Shown piece after piece: positions 42,661-51,038 of a DNA stretch of 64,000 nt. The stretch comes from JAKANT01 sp035502095. Lineage in GTDB: Bacteria > Pseudomonadota > Gammaproteobacteria > Burkholderiales > Burkholderiaceae_F. Location: contig DATJUX010000048.1 in assembly GCA_035502095.1 (NCBI GenBank), forward strand, positions 124,001-188,000. Reading direction: 5' to 3'. The notes below the pieces were generated by a model. It searched no databases, was not told the origin of the DNA, and saw nothing but the letters and a program-made list of their open reading frames with translations. The position numbers and the translations under genes were made by a program. The number at the start of each line of letters is the position of its first letter. Within the stretch, counting starts at the first letter, position 1.

Positions 42661-42688
42661 AGATGGCGCCAACCCGAGCAAGTTCAAG
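42661..42688 (-). promoter_or_regulatory. Sigma-32 (RpoH) promoter of hslVU
   Basis: Read on the minus strand: CTTGAAC (42688-42682), a 13-base spacer, CGCCATCT (42668-42661). This matches the E. coli sigma-32 consensus CTTGAAA-N(11-16)-CCCCATNT at 6 of 7 and all but one of the defined -10 positions. The -35 overlaps the stop codon of the upstream gene, and the hslV ATG begins 7 bases after the -10 element. Confidence 0.8.
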
Positions 42689-44168
42689 GACGGCGCAGGT
42701 GCACCGAGGAGACCGCCGTGATGCCGAGCAACTGGAACAGCGCGCCGACCAGCGGATTGACGTTGCGGAATTCGACGGTCGCGCCGCCTTGCTGCAGCTT
42801 CATCACCAGCGTCAGCAGGCCGGACGCGGCGGAAAACGCCATCCGGCGGAGCTGCGCTGCATCGATTTTCAGTTCCTTGTTGGTGCGCGCTTCGGCGGCC
42901 AGGCGCCCGAACCAGGGTTCGCCTTCACCTTCGATGACGCCTCGCCATGCGCGGGCGCTATCGCTGACCGGTGCGCTCACCGATTCGGGCGCTGCCGCAA
43001 GCGCCGGCCCGGCCTTGAGGTTGGGCGGCGGCGGCTCCCACTGCGGCGGCGACACCTCGAACGTGATGCAGTACTGGATGCCGGTCTCTTCGAACTCGTG
43101 CTGGCGCCCGAGCAGCCGCAACATCTCGAGCAGGAGCATCCAGCCGGCGTCGGACGCATCGCGCCGTCCGGGCTCGATCACCCCGCGCAGCGGGTTGACC
43201 AGTTGCTCGGCGCCCGCGATCACCAGCTCGTGCGACGCGCGCTTGAACGCGGTGACGACACGCAGCATGAGCTCCGCACCGACCAGGTCGACGGAGCGCG
43301 TGCTGCTCGCGTCGAGTCGCAGGGTCGCGTGCGAAGTTGCAAGCGTCTTGAGCTGCTCGAGAACCTTGATGACGTTGGCGTCGACGCTGACGGGCAACCG
43401 CACCGTCGGGACACCGTCGCTCGCAGCGGCCGCGGCAGACTGCGCGCCCGGCTGTGCAGGCCCGCGGCCTTCCGTTGCAGTGGTGTACTCGACCCATGCC
43501 GGCGACCCGCCGTTGAAGCGCAGCGCGAATTGCGTCGCCATCTGATCGAATTCGTTGCGGTCGCCGCGCTGATTGAGGATTTCGAGCAACATCAACCAGG
43601 CGTTCTGCGCCGCATGCGCCAGGTCGTCGGCGGCGATGCCGGCCCGCAGTACCTGCTCGGCCGCGCTCTCCTGTCCGTTGGCAAAAAGGATCGCGCTTTC
43701 GTCGACGATCGAACCGGCACCGGAAGTGTTGATCTCGATCGCGTTGACGCTGCCGAAAAAGTCGTCGTGCGAGCCATCCAGATCCTCGATGGCGGCCGAA
43801 GCGGCGGAGCCGTTCATCGCGGCCGGCTTGTCGTTGCCCGCCGCACGTTCGCTCGATGCCGTCGATGCGGCGGACTGTGCGGGTGCGCTGCCCGGCGGGC
43901 GCAAGAAGTCGCGCGCCATTTCCGACTCGATCTTGTCGATCTTGGCTGCAGTCTCGATGGCAAGCGAGCGCGCCAGTTCGCGATCCGGCATCGCGTTTTC
44001 TGTCGTCGCGAAGCGCTGCGGAGGCTGGCGAGCCGGAGACATGCGACCCGCCGGATCAGGCATGGGCCTCCCCATCGGACGCGGCGCAGCCGCGCGACCA
44101 TCTTCAGGGCGCTTTGCTCCGCGCTCCTTCGGGTCCTTTTGATCCTTCTTGAAAAACGAAAAAACCAC
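42684..44168 (-). CDS. Uncharacterised protein with two STAS-like/TPR-like repeats
   Basis: A 494-residue cytosolic protein. The start is a GTG giving MVFSFFKKDQKD. Residues 13-135 are polar and low in complexity. The rest looks like an internal duplication: a helical segment (187-227, WLMLLEILNQRGDRNEFDQM and SPAWVE) followed by a STAS-like domain (255-332), then a second copy (341-378, WMLLLEMLRLLGRQHEFEET and SPPQWE) followed by a second STAS-like domain (405-494). No catalytic motif is visible. STAS domains often act in partner switching or phospholipid transport; the role here is unknown. It is upstream of hslVU on the same strand. Confidence 0.8.
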   Translation of the reverse strand: MVFSFFKKDQKDPKERGAKRPEDGRAAAPRPMGRPMPDPAGRMSPARQPPQRFATTENAMPDRELARSLAIETAAKIDKIESEMARDFLRPPGSAPAQSAASTASSERAAGNDKPAAMNGSAASAAIEDLDGSHDDFFGSVNAIEINTSGAGSIVDESAILFANGQESAAEQVLRAGIAADDLAHAAQNAWLMLLEILNQRGDRNEFDQMATQFALRFNGGSPAWVEYTTATEGRGPAQPGAQSAAAAASDGVPTVRLPVSVDANVIKVLEQLKTLATSHATLRLDASSTRSVDLVGAELMLRVVTAFKRASHELVIAGAEQLVNPLRGVIEPGRRDASDAGWMLLLEMLRLLGRQHEFEETGIQYCITFEVSPPQWEPPPPNLKAGPALAAAPESVSAPVSDSARAWRGVIEGEGEPWFGRLAAEARTNKELKIDAAQLRRMAFSAASGLLTLVMKLQQGGATVEFRNVNPLVGALFQLLGITAVSSVHLRRP

Positions 44169-44552
44169 CCGCTTGTCTCGTTTTGCCTGAAGCGGCGCGC
44201 GAGCGCTGCTTGCTATTGACCGGCGCGATGCCGGGCGACAGGACGTATTGCACGCGCCAAAACCCGTAGGCAAGCCACGGCCGAAGCGCGTTATCCCGAT
44301 AGGACCGAAAACTATAACAATTTTGCTCCGACAAAGCCCAGGGATACGGCGGTGCAACCCCGGAATTTCTTCCCGTCGTGCGCCGGGCCAGGCCGCCTGC
44401 CCAAGATGGCGACCGCGGCGTCAGGGATAGCTCGGACCACGGACTTCGCTCGAGGGCGGTCCGCGCCGGGCTGTTACCTCACCGGGACCCGCGCTTTTGC
44501 GTCTTCCAACGGACGACCCGCATCCGCGGGACCGGGCGCCGCGCCCTACGCG
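44169..44552. other. 384-base intergenic region between dksA and the STAS-like gene
   Basis: No gene or known RNA was recognised. A -10-like TATAGT (44316-44311, minus strand) sits in an AT-rich island but lacks a good -35, and would give the STAS-like gene a leader of about 140 bases. Two short GC hairpins without T-runs occur near the dksA end (GGGCG/CGCCC and CCCGC/GCGGG). Confidence 0.5.
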
Positions 44553-45338
44553 TCAATCGCCGTAGAGCCTTTGTTTCATCTCCCGGCGCTGCTGAGCCTC
44601 CAGCGACAATGTAGCGGTCGGGCGGGCGAGCAGGCGCGGAATGCCGATGGGATCGCCGGTTTCTTCGCAAAAGCCGTATTCCCCGGCTTCAATTCGAGCC
44701 AGCGCCGACTGAACTTTCTTGAGCAGCTTGCGCTCGCGATCGCGGGTGCGCAGTTCCAACGCGTGTTCTTCCTCGATGGTCGCGCGATCGGCGGGGTCGG
44801 GGACGATCACGGTCTCACGCAGGTGCTCGGTGGTTTCATCCGCGTTGGCAAGCAGTTCGCGCTCGATCCCCTGCAGTCGATGCTTGAAAAACGCGAGCTG
44901 GCTCTCGTTCATGTAGTCCGAGTCCGCCATCCGTAGCAGTTCCTCCTCGCTGGGAAGACGCTTGCCGTTGACGATGATCGGAGCCTCGCTGCGACTGGCC
45001 GAGCGATTGAGCAGGTACTCGGTGGCCGCCGCGAGGTCCTGCGCGCTCACTGCGCGCTGCACGACCGGCTTGGCCGCGGGCACGGGTGGCTGCGGCATCA
45101 GGCGGACCGATGCCGCCGGGGCCGGCCGCGCGGCGGCAGGAGCCGCCGGACGCGCTGCCGGTCGAGTCGCCGGCTTGCCAGCGGCCCTGGCTGGCGGCGC
45201 GGGAGCGACATGCTTCGCTGCCGGTTTGACTGGCTTCTTGGCCACCGGCGCCTTGGCCGGCTTGCTCGCCTTCCTAGGCGCTGCCGTCTTGGCGGGCTTT
45301 GCCGCCTTCTTGACCGGCGACTTCGCTTTTCCTGCCAT
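44553..45338 (-). CDS. dksA: DksA with single-cysteine finger and Lys/Ala/Pro-rich N-terminal tail
   Basis: RNA polymerase secondary-channel factor that works with ppGpp. The C-terminal 120 residues are clear DksA: YMNESQLAFFKHRL, the coiled-coil tip acidic motif DPADRA (181-186), ELRTRDRERKLLKKV and the finger GEYGFCEETGDPIGIPR. Only one cysteine remains (Cys224) of the four that bind zinc in E. coli DksA, so zinc is probably not structural. Residues 1-95 are a basic Lys/Ala/Pro repeat tail (KKAAKPAKTAAPRK, KPVKPAAKH) like histone H1-type proteins, giving 261 residues against about 140-150 normally. It follows cobW by 38 bases. Confidence 0.92.
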   Translation of the reverse strand: MAGKAKSPVKKAAKPAKTAAPRKASKPAKAPVAKKPVKPAAKHVAPAPPARAAGKPATRPAARPAAPAAARPAPAASVRLMPQPPVPAAKPVVQRAVSAQDLAAATEYLLNRSASRSEAPIIVNGKRLPSEEELLRMADSDYMNESQLAFFKHRLQGIERELLANADETTEHLRETVIVPDPADRATIEEEHALELRTRDRERKLLKKVQSALARIEAGEYGFCEETGDPIGIPRLLARPTATLSLEAQQRREMKQRLYGD

Positions 45339-45376
45339 CGTCACCCCACGAACCGACCGCTCTCCCACGCGCGACC

Positions 45377-46468
45377 TCACCGGGCCAGACATGCTTCTAG
45401 CCCTTTGAGAATCGCTTCCTTGGGAAGATCGCGGCCGATAAAGACGACCTTGCTCTGAGGCTTTTCATCCCTGCCCCATGGCCGGCCTACGTCAGCGCCC
45501 ATCAACATATGGACGCCCTGGAAAATCATCCTGCGAGGGGTGCCGTCCATGAAGAGCACGCCTTTATACCGAAGCATGTCCTGCCCGTAAACCTGAGTGA
45601 GGGCGGACATGTAGTCCTCGAACTTTGCCGGGTTGAACGGCCGGTTCGACAGGAACACGAAGGCCTTGATCGCATCGTCGTGATGGTGATGCGCGTGGCC
45701 ATCATGGCCGTGATCATGGTCATGGTCATGATCATGGTGATCGCCGTGCTCGTGCTTCTTTCCGGTCTCGTGTCGATTGCGCGCGGCATCCGGGTGCTCG
45801 GCCGCGAGGAACTCCGGGTCGATGTCGAGGATGGCGTTCAGGTTGAAGCCGCGCAGATCGAGCACCTCGGCGATCGGGATCTGTCCCATGTGAACCGGCT
45901 TGATCGGCGCGCGCGGATTCATGCGAACCAGGCGCGATCTGAGCGAATCGACTTCGCTCTCGTCGACGAGGTCGGTTTTGGACAGCAGGATGCGGTCGGC
46001 GAATCCGACCTGGTTCTGAGCCTCGGGCTGGGCATCCAGCGTCTCGTGCCCGTGCTTGGCATCGACCACCGTAACCACCGCGTCGAGCAAGTAGTACGAG
46101 GCGATGTCCTCCTCCATGAAGAAGGTCTGTGCCACCGGCCCCGGATTGGCCATGCCCGTGGTCTCGATGATCACCCGTTCGAACTCGAGTTCCTTGGTCT
46201 CGCGCTTGTCGCGCAGATCGCCCAGGATGCGCGCGAGGTCGCCGCGCACCGTGCAGCAGATGCAGCCGTTGTTCATCTCGACGATCTGCTCCTGCGTCTC
46301 GGTGACGAGCAGCTCGTTGTCGATGCCGGCCGGCCCGAACTCGTTTTCGATCACCGCGATGCGATGCCCGTGCTGCTCCCCCAGGATGCGGTTGAGCAGC
46401 GTCGTCTTCCCGGCGCCGAGGAATCCTGTCAACACGGTCACCGGAACCATTGTCTGTGCAGCACTCAT
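45377..46468 (-). CDS. CobW/COG0523 family GTPase, likely zinc chaperone type
   Basis: G3E-family P-loop GTPase of the metallochaperone group. The 363-residue protein has GFLGAGKTTLLN (15-26), the metal site GCICC (68-72), TTGMANPGP, a guanine-binding SKTD, and a histidine/aspartate-rich loop (about 241-275, many HDHDHDH units encoded by a tandem CATGAT-type repeat near 45690-45750). The C-terminal CobW_C domain ends with the conserved RPWGR-containing segment. It is upstream of the cysteine-poor dksA in one transcript. The metal is not proven. Confidence 0.9.
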   Translation of the reverse strand: MSAAQTMVPVTVLTGFLGAGKTTLLNRILGEQHGHRIAVIENEFGPAGIDNELLVTETQEQIVEMNNGCICCTVRGDLARILGDLRDKRETKELEFERVIIETTGMANPGPVAQTFFMEEDIASYYLLDAVVTVVDAKHGHETLDAQPEAQNQVGFADRILLSKTDLVDESEVDSLRSRLVRMNPRAPIKPVHMGQIPIAEVLDLRGFNLNAILDIDPEFLAAEHPDAARNRHETGKKHEHGDHHDHDHDHDHGHDGHAHHHHDDAIKAFVFLSNRPFNPAKFEDYMSALTQVYGQDMLRYKGVLFMDGTPRRMIFQGVHMLMGADVGRPWGRDEKPQSKVVFIGRDLPKEAILKGLEACLAR

Positions 46469-46498
46469 CTTCGCTTCAAGCCGTCGTCGTGTTCGCAA

Positions 46499-46542
46499 GG
46501 CCCCCCGCGCGACGCGCCTCGCGGAAAGGGGGGCGGATTGTA
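46499..46542 (-). promoter_or_regulatory. Candidate -10 and GC hairpin in the cobW leader
   Basis: On the minus strand TACAAT (46542-46537) is a good -10 without a clear -35. Directly after it the predicted leader holds the stem GCCCCCC/GGGGGGC (arms 46528-46534 and 46500-46506, loop 21 bases). No T-run follows, so it is not a standard terminator. No Zur-like palindrome was found. Confidence 0.35.
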
Positions 46543-46583
46543 GAAGAAATGCGCGGCGGGTGATTGGGCCCAGCTACCCGCCA

Positions 46584-47798
46584 TCACATGCGGCGCAGGA
46601 GCAGCCCCTTCAAGTACTCACCTTCGGGATGCACCATGGACATCGGGTGATCCTCGCCGGCCGACAGGCGCCCCACCAACTGGCAGTCGACTCCCGCGTC
46701 GATGACCGCCCCGGCGACGATCTTCTGGAACAGACCGACGTCAATCGCCCCGGAACACGAGAATGTCAGCAGGTGCCCGCGTGGCCGCAACAGCCGCAAG
46801 GCGTTCAGGTTGATGTCCTTGTAGGCCCGCGCCGCACGTTCGACATGGTGGTGGCTGGCCGCGAACTTCGGTGGATCGAGCACGATCAGGTCGAAGGTTT
46901 CGGCGCCCGCACGGAGCTCCCGCAAGGCCTCGAAGACATCGGCCTCCTCCCAGCGCCCACTGGAAGCAGCAAAGCCGTTGGCCTCCCATTGCACGCGGGC
47001 GATCTCGAGCGCGTCGCGCGACGCGTCGACCGACCAGGCCTCGCCGCCACCGCCGCGGTGCATCGCCAGGGAAAAGGCGCCCGTGTAGCAAAAGCAGTTG
47101 AGCACGCGCGGCGCCATGCCCAGTTCGCGAGATAGACGTGCTGCCAGATCCTGCGCCAGCCGCCGGTTGTTGCGCTGGTCGATATAGAAGCCCGTCTTGT
47201 GACCACGCCGCACATCGACTTTGAAGCGCAGCCCGTGTTCGTGCACTTCCACGAAGTCGGCCGGCTCGGGACCGCGCACCGCTCCGAAGGCGGGCGCCAA
47301 CCCTTCGCGTTTGCGGGTCGCGCTGTCGGAGCGATCGAAAATTGCTTTGCACGAGGTGACCTGCAGCAGGGCATCGAGCAGCACGTCGCGTTGTGCTTCG
47401 GCCCCGCAGGACTGCAACTGCACCACCAGCTGATCGGCGTAACGGTCGGCGACGAACCCGGGCAGACGGTCCGCCTCGCCGAACACCAGGCGCATGGCGC
47501 TGGTGCTTGGACTCAGAGACGAGCGACGCTGCACGGATTCGGCGATACGCGCGCCGAACCAAGCCGCGTCGATCGAATCGGTCTCGGCGAAGGACCAGCA
47601 CCGCGCTCGAAGCGTCGAGGCGGGCGCGTAAGCCGCCCAGGCCAGCCAGTCGCCGCCCTTGGCCCTGACTGCGACCAGGTCGCCCGCCTTTGGCCGCCCG
47701 TGCACGGCCGCCACGGCGGTGTCGTAAACCCAAGGATGACGTCGTTGCAGCGACCGCTCTTTGCCGGGTTTCAGGTGCAGTTCCCCGGCGACGTTCAT
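46584..47798 (-). CDS. rlmI: RlmI-like 23S rRNA (cytosine-C5)-methyltransferase
   Basis: Class I SAM-dependent methyltransferase of the RlmI/RlmK type, which makes m5C1962 in 23S rRNA. The 404-residue protein has an N-terminal PUA domain (LKPGKERSLQRRHPWVYDTA), the substrate region RRGHKTGFYIDQRNNRR, the SAM motif VLNCFCYTGAFSLA, LIVLDPPKFAAS and FSCSGAIDVGLF with the catalytic cysteine. Its start overlaps the xerC stop by 4 bases (ATGA), so the two are coupled. Confidence 0.93.
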   Translation of the reverse strand: MNVAGELHLKPGKERSLQRRHPWVYDTAVAAVHGRPKAGDLVAVRAKGGDWLAWAAYAPASTLRARCWSFAETDSIDAAWFGARIAESVQRRSSLSPSTSAMRLVFGEADRLPGFVADRYADQLVVQLQSCGAEAQRDVLLDALLQVTSCKAIFDRSDSATRKREGLAPAFGAVRGPEPADFVEVHEHGLRFKVDVRRGHKTGFYIDQRNNRRLAQDLAARLSRELGMAPRVLNCFCYTGAFSLAMHRGGGGEAWSVDASRDALEIARVQWEANGFAASSGRWEEADVFEALRELRAGAETFDLIVLDPPKFAASHHHVERAARAYKDINLNALRLLRPRGHLLTFSCSGAIDVGLFQKIVAGAVIDAGVDCQLVGRLSAGEDHPMSMVHPEGEYLKGLLLRRM

Positions 47799-48805
47799 GG
47801 CTTGCCGCGCCTGGCGCTCTCCCGGCTGCGCGCGCGCGGATGCGCGGCGTCGTAGGCCTTTGCCAGATGCTGCCAATCGAGCCGCGTGTAGATCTGCGTC
47901 GCCGCGATGCTCGCGTGCCCGAGCAGTTCCTGCACGGCACGCAGATCGCCGCTCGACTGCAGCACGTGCGAAGCCATCGAGTGACGCAGCATGTGCGGAT
48001 GAACGTGTTGCGGCAAACCGAGGCGCGCCGCGACCGCGGCGACCCGCACCTGCACGCTGCGGCCACTCATGCGCCGCCCGCGCGCGGACAGGAAGAGCGC
48101 CCGCTCGTCGTCCCGCGCGCGCGGCCGCAGCATTTGCGCGCGCACGGCCAGCCATGACCGCAACGCTTCGAGCGCCGGCGCGCCGACGGGAACGGAGCGC
48201 TGCTTGTTGCCCTTGCCTGTCACCGTGGCTTCGCCGCCAGCCAGGTCGATCCATCCGCGCGAGCGTGGCTGGGCGGCGGTCGGCGAGAAGTAGCGCCAAT
48301 CCAGTGCAACGAGCTCGGACAGTCGCAGGCCGCTCGAATAAAGTAGCTCGACGATGGCGCGATCGCGCAGCGCGACGGGGCTGCCGTCGGTGGCGTGCGC
48401 GGCGAGGGCGAGCGCTTCGTCCGGTGCAAGCGCCTTCGGCAGTCGTGCAGGACGCCGCGGTGCGCGCACACCGCTCGCCGGATTGCTGGACGCGCCACCC
48501 CGCATGCCCAGCCAGCGATAGAAGCTGCGCCACGCCGAAAGCGTGCGGGCAATCGAAGAAGGCGCCCGTCCAGCGGCATGCAACTTCGCCGCGTAGCGCC
48601 GGATCGAGGCGGGCGAAAGCTGCTGGAGTTCGGTGCCGTCGGCGCGCGCGAGCGCGTCCAATCGAGCGAGGTCGTGGGCATAGGCGGCGCGCGTGTGCGC
48701 AGAAAGGCGGCGCAGCGCAGTCAATTCATGCAGGAACGCTTCGACGAGTGCCGACAGCGAAAGCTGCGCCGCGGATTTCGCGGCAAGATCCTCGACGGCG
48801 CCCAT
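47795..48805 (-). CDS. xerC: Tyrosine recombinase XerC
   Basis: Resolves chromosome dimers at dif with XerD. The 336-residue protein has the N-terminal core-binding domain (AFLHELTALRRLSAHTRAAY) and the catalytic domain with Arg in SSGLRLSELVAL, Lys in GKGNKQRSVPV, His-x-x-Arg in HPHMLRHSMASH, His in LLGHASIAATQ and the nucleophile tyrosine in IYTRLD. It is in the conserved run dapF-DUF484-xerC and is followed by rlmI. Confidence 0.96.
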   Translation of the reverse strand: MGAVEDLAAKSAAQLSLSALVEAFLHELTALRRLSAHTRAAYAHDLARLDALARADGTELQQLSPASIRRYAAKLHAAGRAPSSIARTLSAWRSFYRWLGMRGGASSNPASGVRAPRRPARLPKALAPDEALALAAHATDGSPVALRDRAIVELLYSSGLRLSELVALDWRYFSPTAAQPRSRGWIDLAGGEATVTGKGNKQRSVPVGAPALEALRSWLAVRAQMLRPRARDDERALFLSARGRRMSGRSVQVRVAAVAARLGLPQHVHPHMLRHSMASHVLQSSGDLRAVQELLGHASIAATQIYTRLDWQHLAKAYDAAHPRARSRESARRGKP

Positions 48806-48811
48806 GGGAGA

Positions 48812-49474
48812 TCAAAGCCGGCGCAACCGCGCGAGCGCGGCGCTCGAGAGCTCCGCGATGCGGGCCAGAAACGCCGTGCCCATCGTGATCTGAAAGCGAT
48901 CCTTGTCGGGCGAGCCCAGCACGAGCATGCCGAACGCATCGGTGCCCACACCGACTCGCAGCGGCAGCATCGCGAGGCTCTTGATCGCGGACGGATCTGC
49001 GCTCATCCAGGCCGCGGCATCGAAGCCGACGTTGGAACCGCAAAACGGCGCGACCATGCTCGCCGCTAGCCGGACCGCATCCTCGCCGACCGGACGCGCG
49101 AAATCGAGGGCGGCATATTCCTCGCGCACGTTCCACAAGCGGACGGCCGCGAACGGTATCGAGAACCCGGTCTTCAATTCCGCCACCAGCGTCGCCGGCA
49201 GCTGTGCGGCCTCGGGCTGGGCGAGCAAGCCCCGCGCCCAGCGCACGAGCCTGTCGACGATCAGGTCGTTTTCCTCGCCGTGACGGATCAACTCGGCGAG
49301 ACGCCCCTCGAGCGTGCGCACGCGCTCCCGCAGTATCAGCGACTGGCGCTCGACCAGCGAGATCGCCTGCCCGTTCTGAAGATGCGGGATCTCGAGCACG
49401 CGCAGCAGGTCGGGACGCTGGTGCAGGAAGTCCGGATGCTCGGCAAGAAAGGCCGCTACGTCGTCAGGTTCCAT
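48812..49474 (-). CDS. DUF484 (GAF-like) family protein
   Basis: A 220-residue cytosolic protein. The N-terminal EPDDVAAFLAEHPDFLHQRP is the DUF484 hallmark; a short coiled coil (SLVERQSLILRERVRTLEGR) and a GAF-like domain follow (FGMLVLGSPDKDRF). The ligand and role are unknown, but the gene sits between dapF and xerC in most gamma- and betaproteobacteria. It follows dapF by 3 bases. Confidence 0.92.
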   Translation of the reverse strand: MEPDDVAAFLAEHPDFLHQRPDLLRVLEIPHLQNGQAISLVERQSLILRERVRTLEGRLAELIRHGEENDLIVDRLVRWARGLLAQPEAAQLPATLVAELKTGFSIPFAAVRLWNVREEYAALDFARPVGEDAVRLAASMVAPFCGSNVGFDAAAWMSADPSAIKSLAMLPLRVGVGTDAFGMLVLGSPDKDRFQITMGTAFLARIAELSSAALARLRRL

Positions 49475-49477
49475 CGT

Positions 49478-50341
49478 TCAGATGTCGATCTCGCCGTCGA
49501 ACACGTTGATCGCGGGACCGGTCAGGTACACGCGGCTGATTGCACTGCCGGTTCGCCCGTTCCAGGCCAGGCGCAACCGGCCCCCGCGTGTGCGCACTTC
49601 GACCGGCGAAACGATCAGCCCGCGCTCGATGCCCGCGACCACCGCCGCGCATGCACCCGTGCCGCAAGCCAGGGTCTCGCCGGCGCCGCGCTCCCACACG
49701 CGCAGGTGAATCGTATTGCGATCCTGAACCTGCATGAAACCGGCGTTCACCCTCTGCGGGAAGCGGGGGTGCCGCTCGAGCCAGGGACCCTCCCGCTCGA
49801 CCGCGGCCCGCTCGACGTCGGACACGACTTGCACGGCATGCGGATTGCCCATCGACAGCACGACGAGACGCAGGACTCTTCCTTCGAACTCGAGCGGCCA
49901 GAGCTGCACTCCGCCCTCGGTCACGGGCGTCAGTCCGCCGGCATCGAACGGCACCCGTGCCACGTCGAAGATCGGTGCACCCATGTCGACGGTGACCTCG
50001 CCGTCGCTCTCGAGGCTCGGCTCGATCACACCACCGAGCGTTTCGACGCGGATCGCTCGCTTCGCGGTCAGGCCGCGCGCATGCACGAACTTGACGAAGC
50101 AGCGCGCGCCGTTGCCGCATTGTTCGACTTCGCCGCCATCCGCATTGAAGATTCTGTAACGAAAGTCGATGCCATCATGTATCGACCGTTCAACGACCAG
50201 GATCTGGTCGGCGCCGACGCCGAAACGCCGATCCGCAAGGTGTCGCAGTTGGGCGGGACTCAGAGCGAATTTCTGGTTGATGCCGTCGAGCATCACGAAG
50301 TCGTTGCCGGTTCCTTGCATCTTGCTGAATCGCAGCCGCAT
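49478..50341 (-). CDS. dapF: Diaminopimelate epimerase DapF
   Basis: Converts LL- to meso-diaminopimelate for lysine and peptidoglycan. The 287-residue protein has the start MRLRFSKMQGTGNDFVMLD, the first catalytic cysteine in NADGGEVEQCGNGARCF and the second in ETLACGTGACAAVV. A longer open frame (to 50437) adds an unconserved basic head; the ATG at 50341 is the family start. It heads dapF-DUF484-xerC and diverges from the Ig-like lipoprotein gene. Confidence 0.97.
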   Translation of the reverse strand: MRLRFSKMQGTGNDFVMLDGINQKFALSPAQLRHLADRRFGVGADQILVVERSIHDGIDFRYRIFNADGGEVEQCGNGARCFVKFVHARGLTAKRAIRVETLGGVIEPSLESDGEVTVDMGAPIFDVARVPFDAGGLTPVTEGGVQLWPLEFEGRVLRLVVLSMGNPHAVQVVSDVERAAVEREGPWLERHPRFPQRVNAGFMQVQDRNTIHLRVWERGAGETLACGTGACAAVVAGIERGLIVSPVEVRTRGGRLRLAWNGRTGSAISRVYLTGPAINVFDGEIDI

Positions 50342-50506
50342 TGCAAGATTATCGCGCACGATCTCATTGCGTCTGCGGAACGAGCGCGGATGATCCATCG
50401 CCCCATTCATGCGGGAGAGCGGGGAACAAGGAGGCACCGACCCGCGCTCTTACCGTGGTCGCCGGCGCGTGAGGCTTCGGCGGCGGGGAGGATCGCGGAG
50501 GATGTT

Positions 50507-50896
50507 ATGAAGAAACGACGGCAGGCCACATTCCGGCCGGGTTTGGCGTGGATCCCCGCGGCGACGGCCTTGGCATTGCTGCAACTCGCTTCGTGCAACG
50601 GCGATCCGCTGGACACCAGCGCGACCGGATCGTCCCAGGCACCGGAGATCGAAGCGTCTCCGCAAAGCATCAGCGTGCCCGCCGGGCAGTCGGTGACCTT
50701 CACGGTCTCGGCCACAGGCGCCGCACCGCTGACCTACCAGTGGCAGCAGGGCGGCACCGATATCGCGGGCGCAACCGCATCGAGCTACACCCTGTCCGAC
50801 GTGCAGGCGACCCAGACTGGTTCTCAGTTCGACGTCGTCGTGTCGAATTCCTTCGGCTCCGCCACCAGCGGCGTTGCGACTCTGACGGTCGACTAA
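50507..50896 (+). CDS. Small immunoglobulin-like-domain lipoprotein
   Basis: A 129-residue secreted protein. It has a lipoprotein signal (hydrophobic 16-30, lipobox LASC with the cysteine near residue 31) and one Ig-like domain: ISVPAGQSVTFTVSATG, LTYQWQQGGTDIAGATASSY, ATQTGSQFDVVVSNSFGS, a pattern of Ig_3/I-set folds in bacterial surface proteins. A GGAG ribosome site precedes the ATG. Partner and role unknown. It starts the accessory stretch between dapF and the acyltransferases. Confidence 0.82.
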   Translation: MKKRRQATFRPGLAWIPAATALALLQLASCNGDPLDTSATGSSQAPEIEASPQSISVPAGQSVTFTVSATGAAPLTYQWQQGGTDIAGATASSYTLSDVQATQTGSQFDVVVSNSFGSATSGVATLTVD

Positions 50897-51038
50897 GGAC
50901 TCACCCCGAGCGGCGTGCGGTCCAGCTTGCGGCCGCGCGCAACTGCCCGCGAATTTTGCGGGACAATCGGAGCGTCGACGCGCATCGCGCCCGGCGTCCT
51001 GCGGCGCGGGTGTCGCGTAGGCCTGTTTCCGTCCTGCC

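Noticed and set aside
44169..44552. A small RNA gene (6S or 4.5S) in the dksA-STAS gap
   Set aside because: None of the conserved core sequences of those RNAs was found.
45690..45750. Short tandem CATGAT-type repeat as a CRISPR or regulatory repeat
   Set aside because: It encodes the His/Asp-rich loop of the CobW-family protein and keeps the reading frame.
46469..46583. Zur binding site before cobW
   Set aside because: No AT-rich palindrome of the GTTATAATATAAC type is present.
50897..51038. Hairpin CCCGC/GCGGG before the cyclase-STAND gene as a terminator
   Set aside because: The stem is only 5 bp and no T-run follows.
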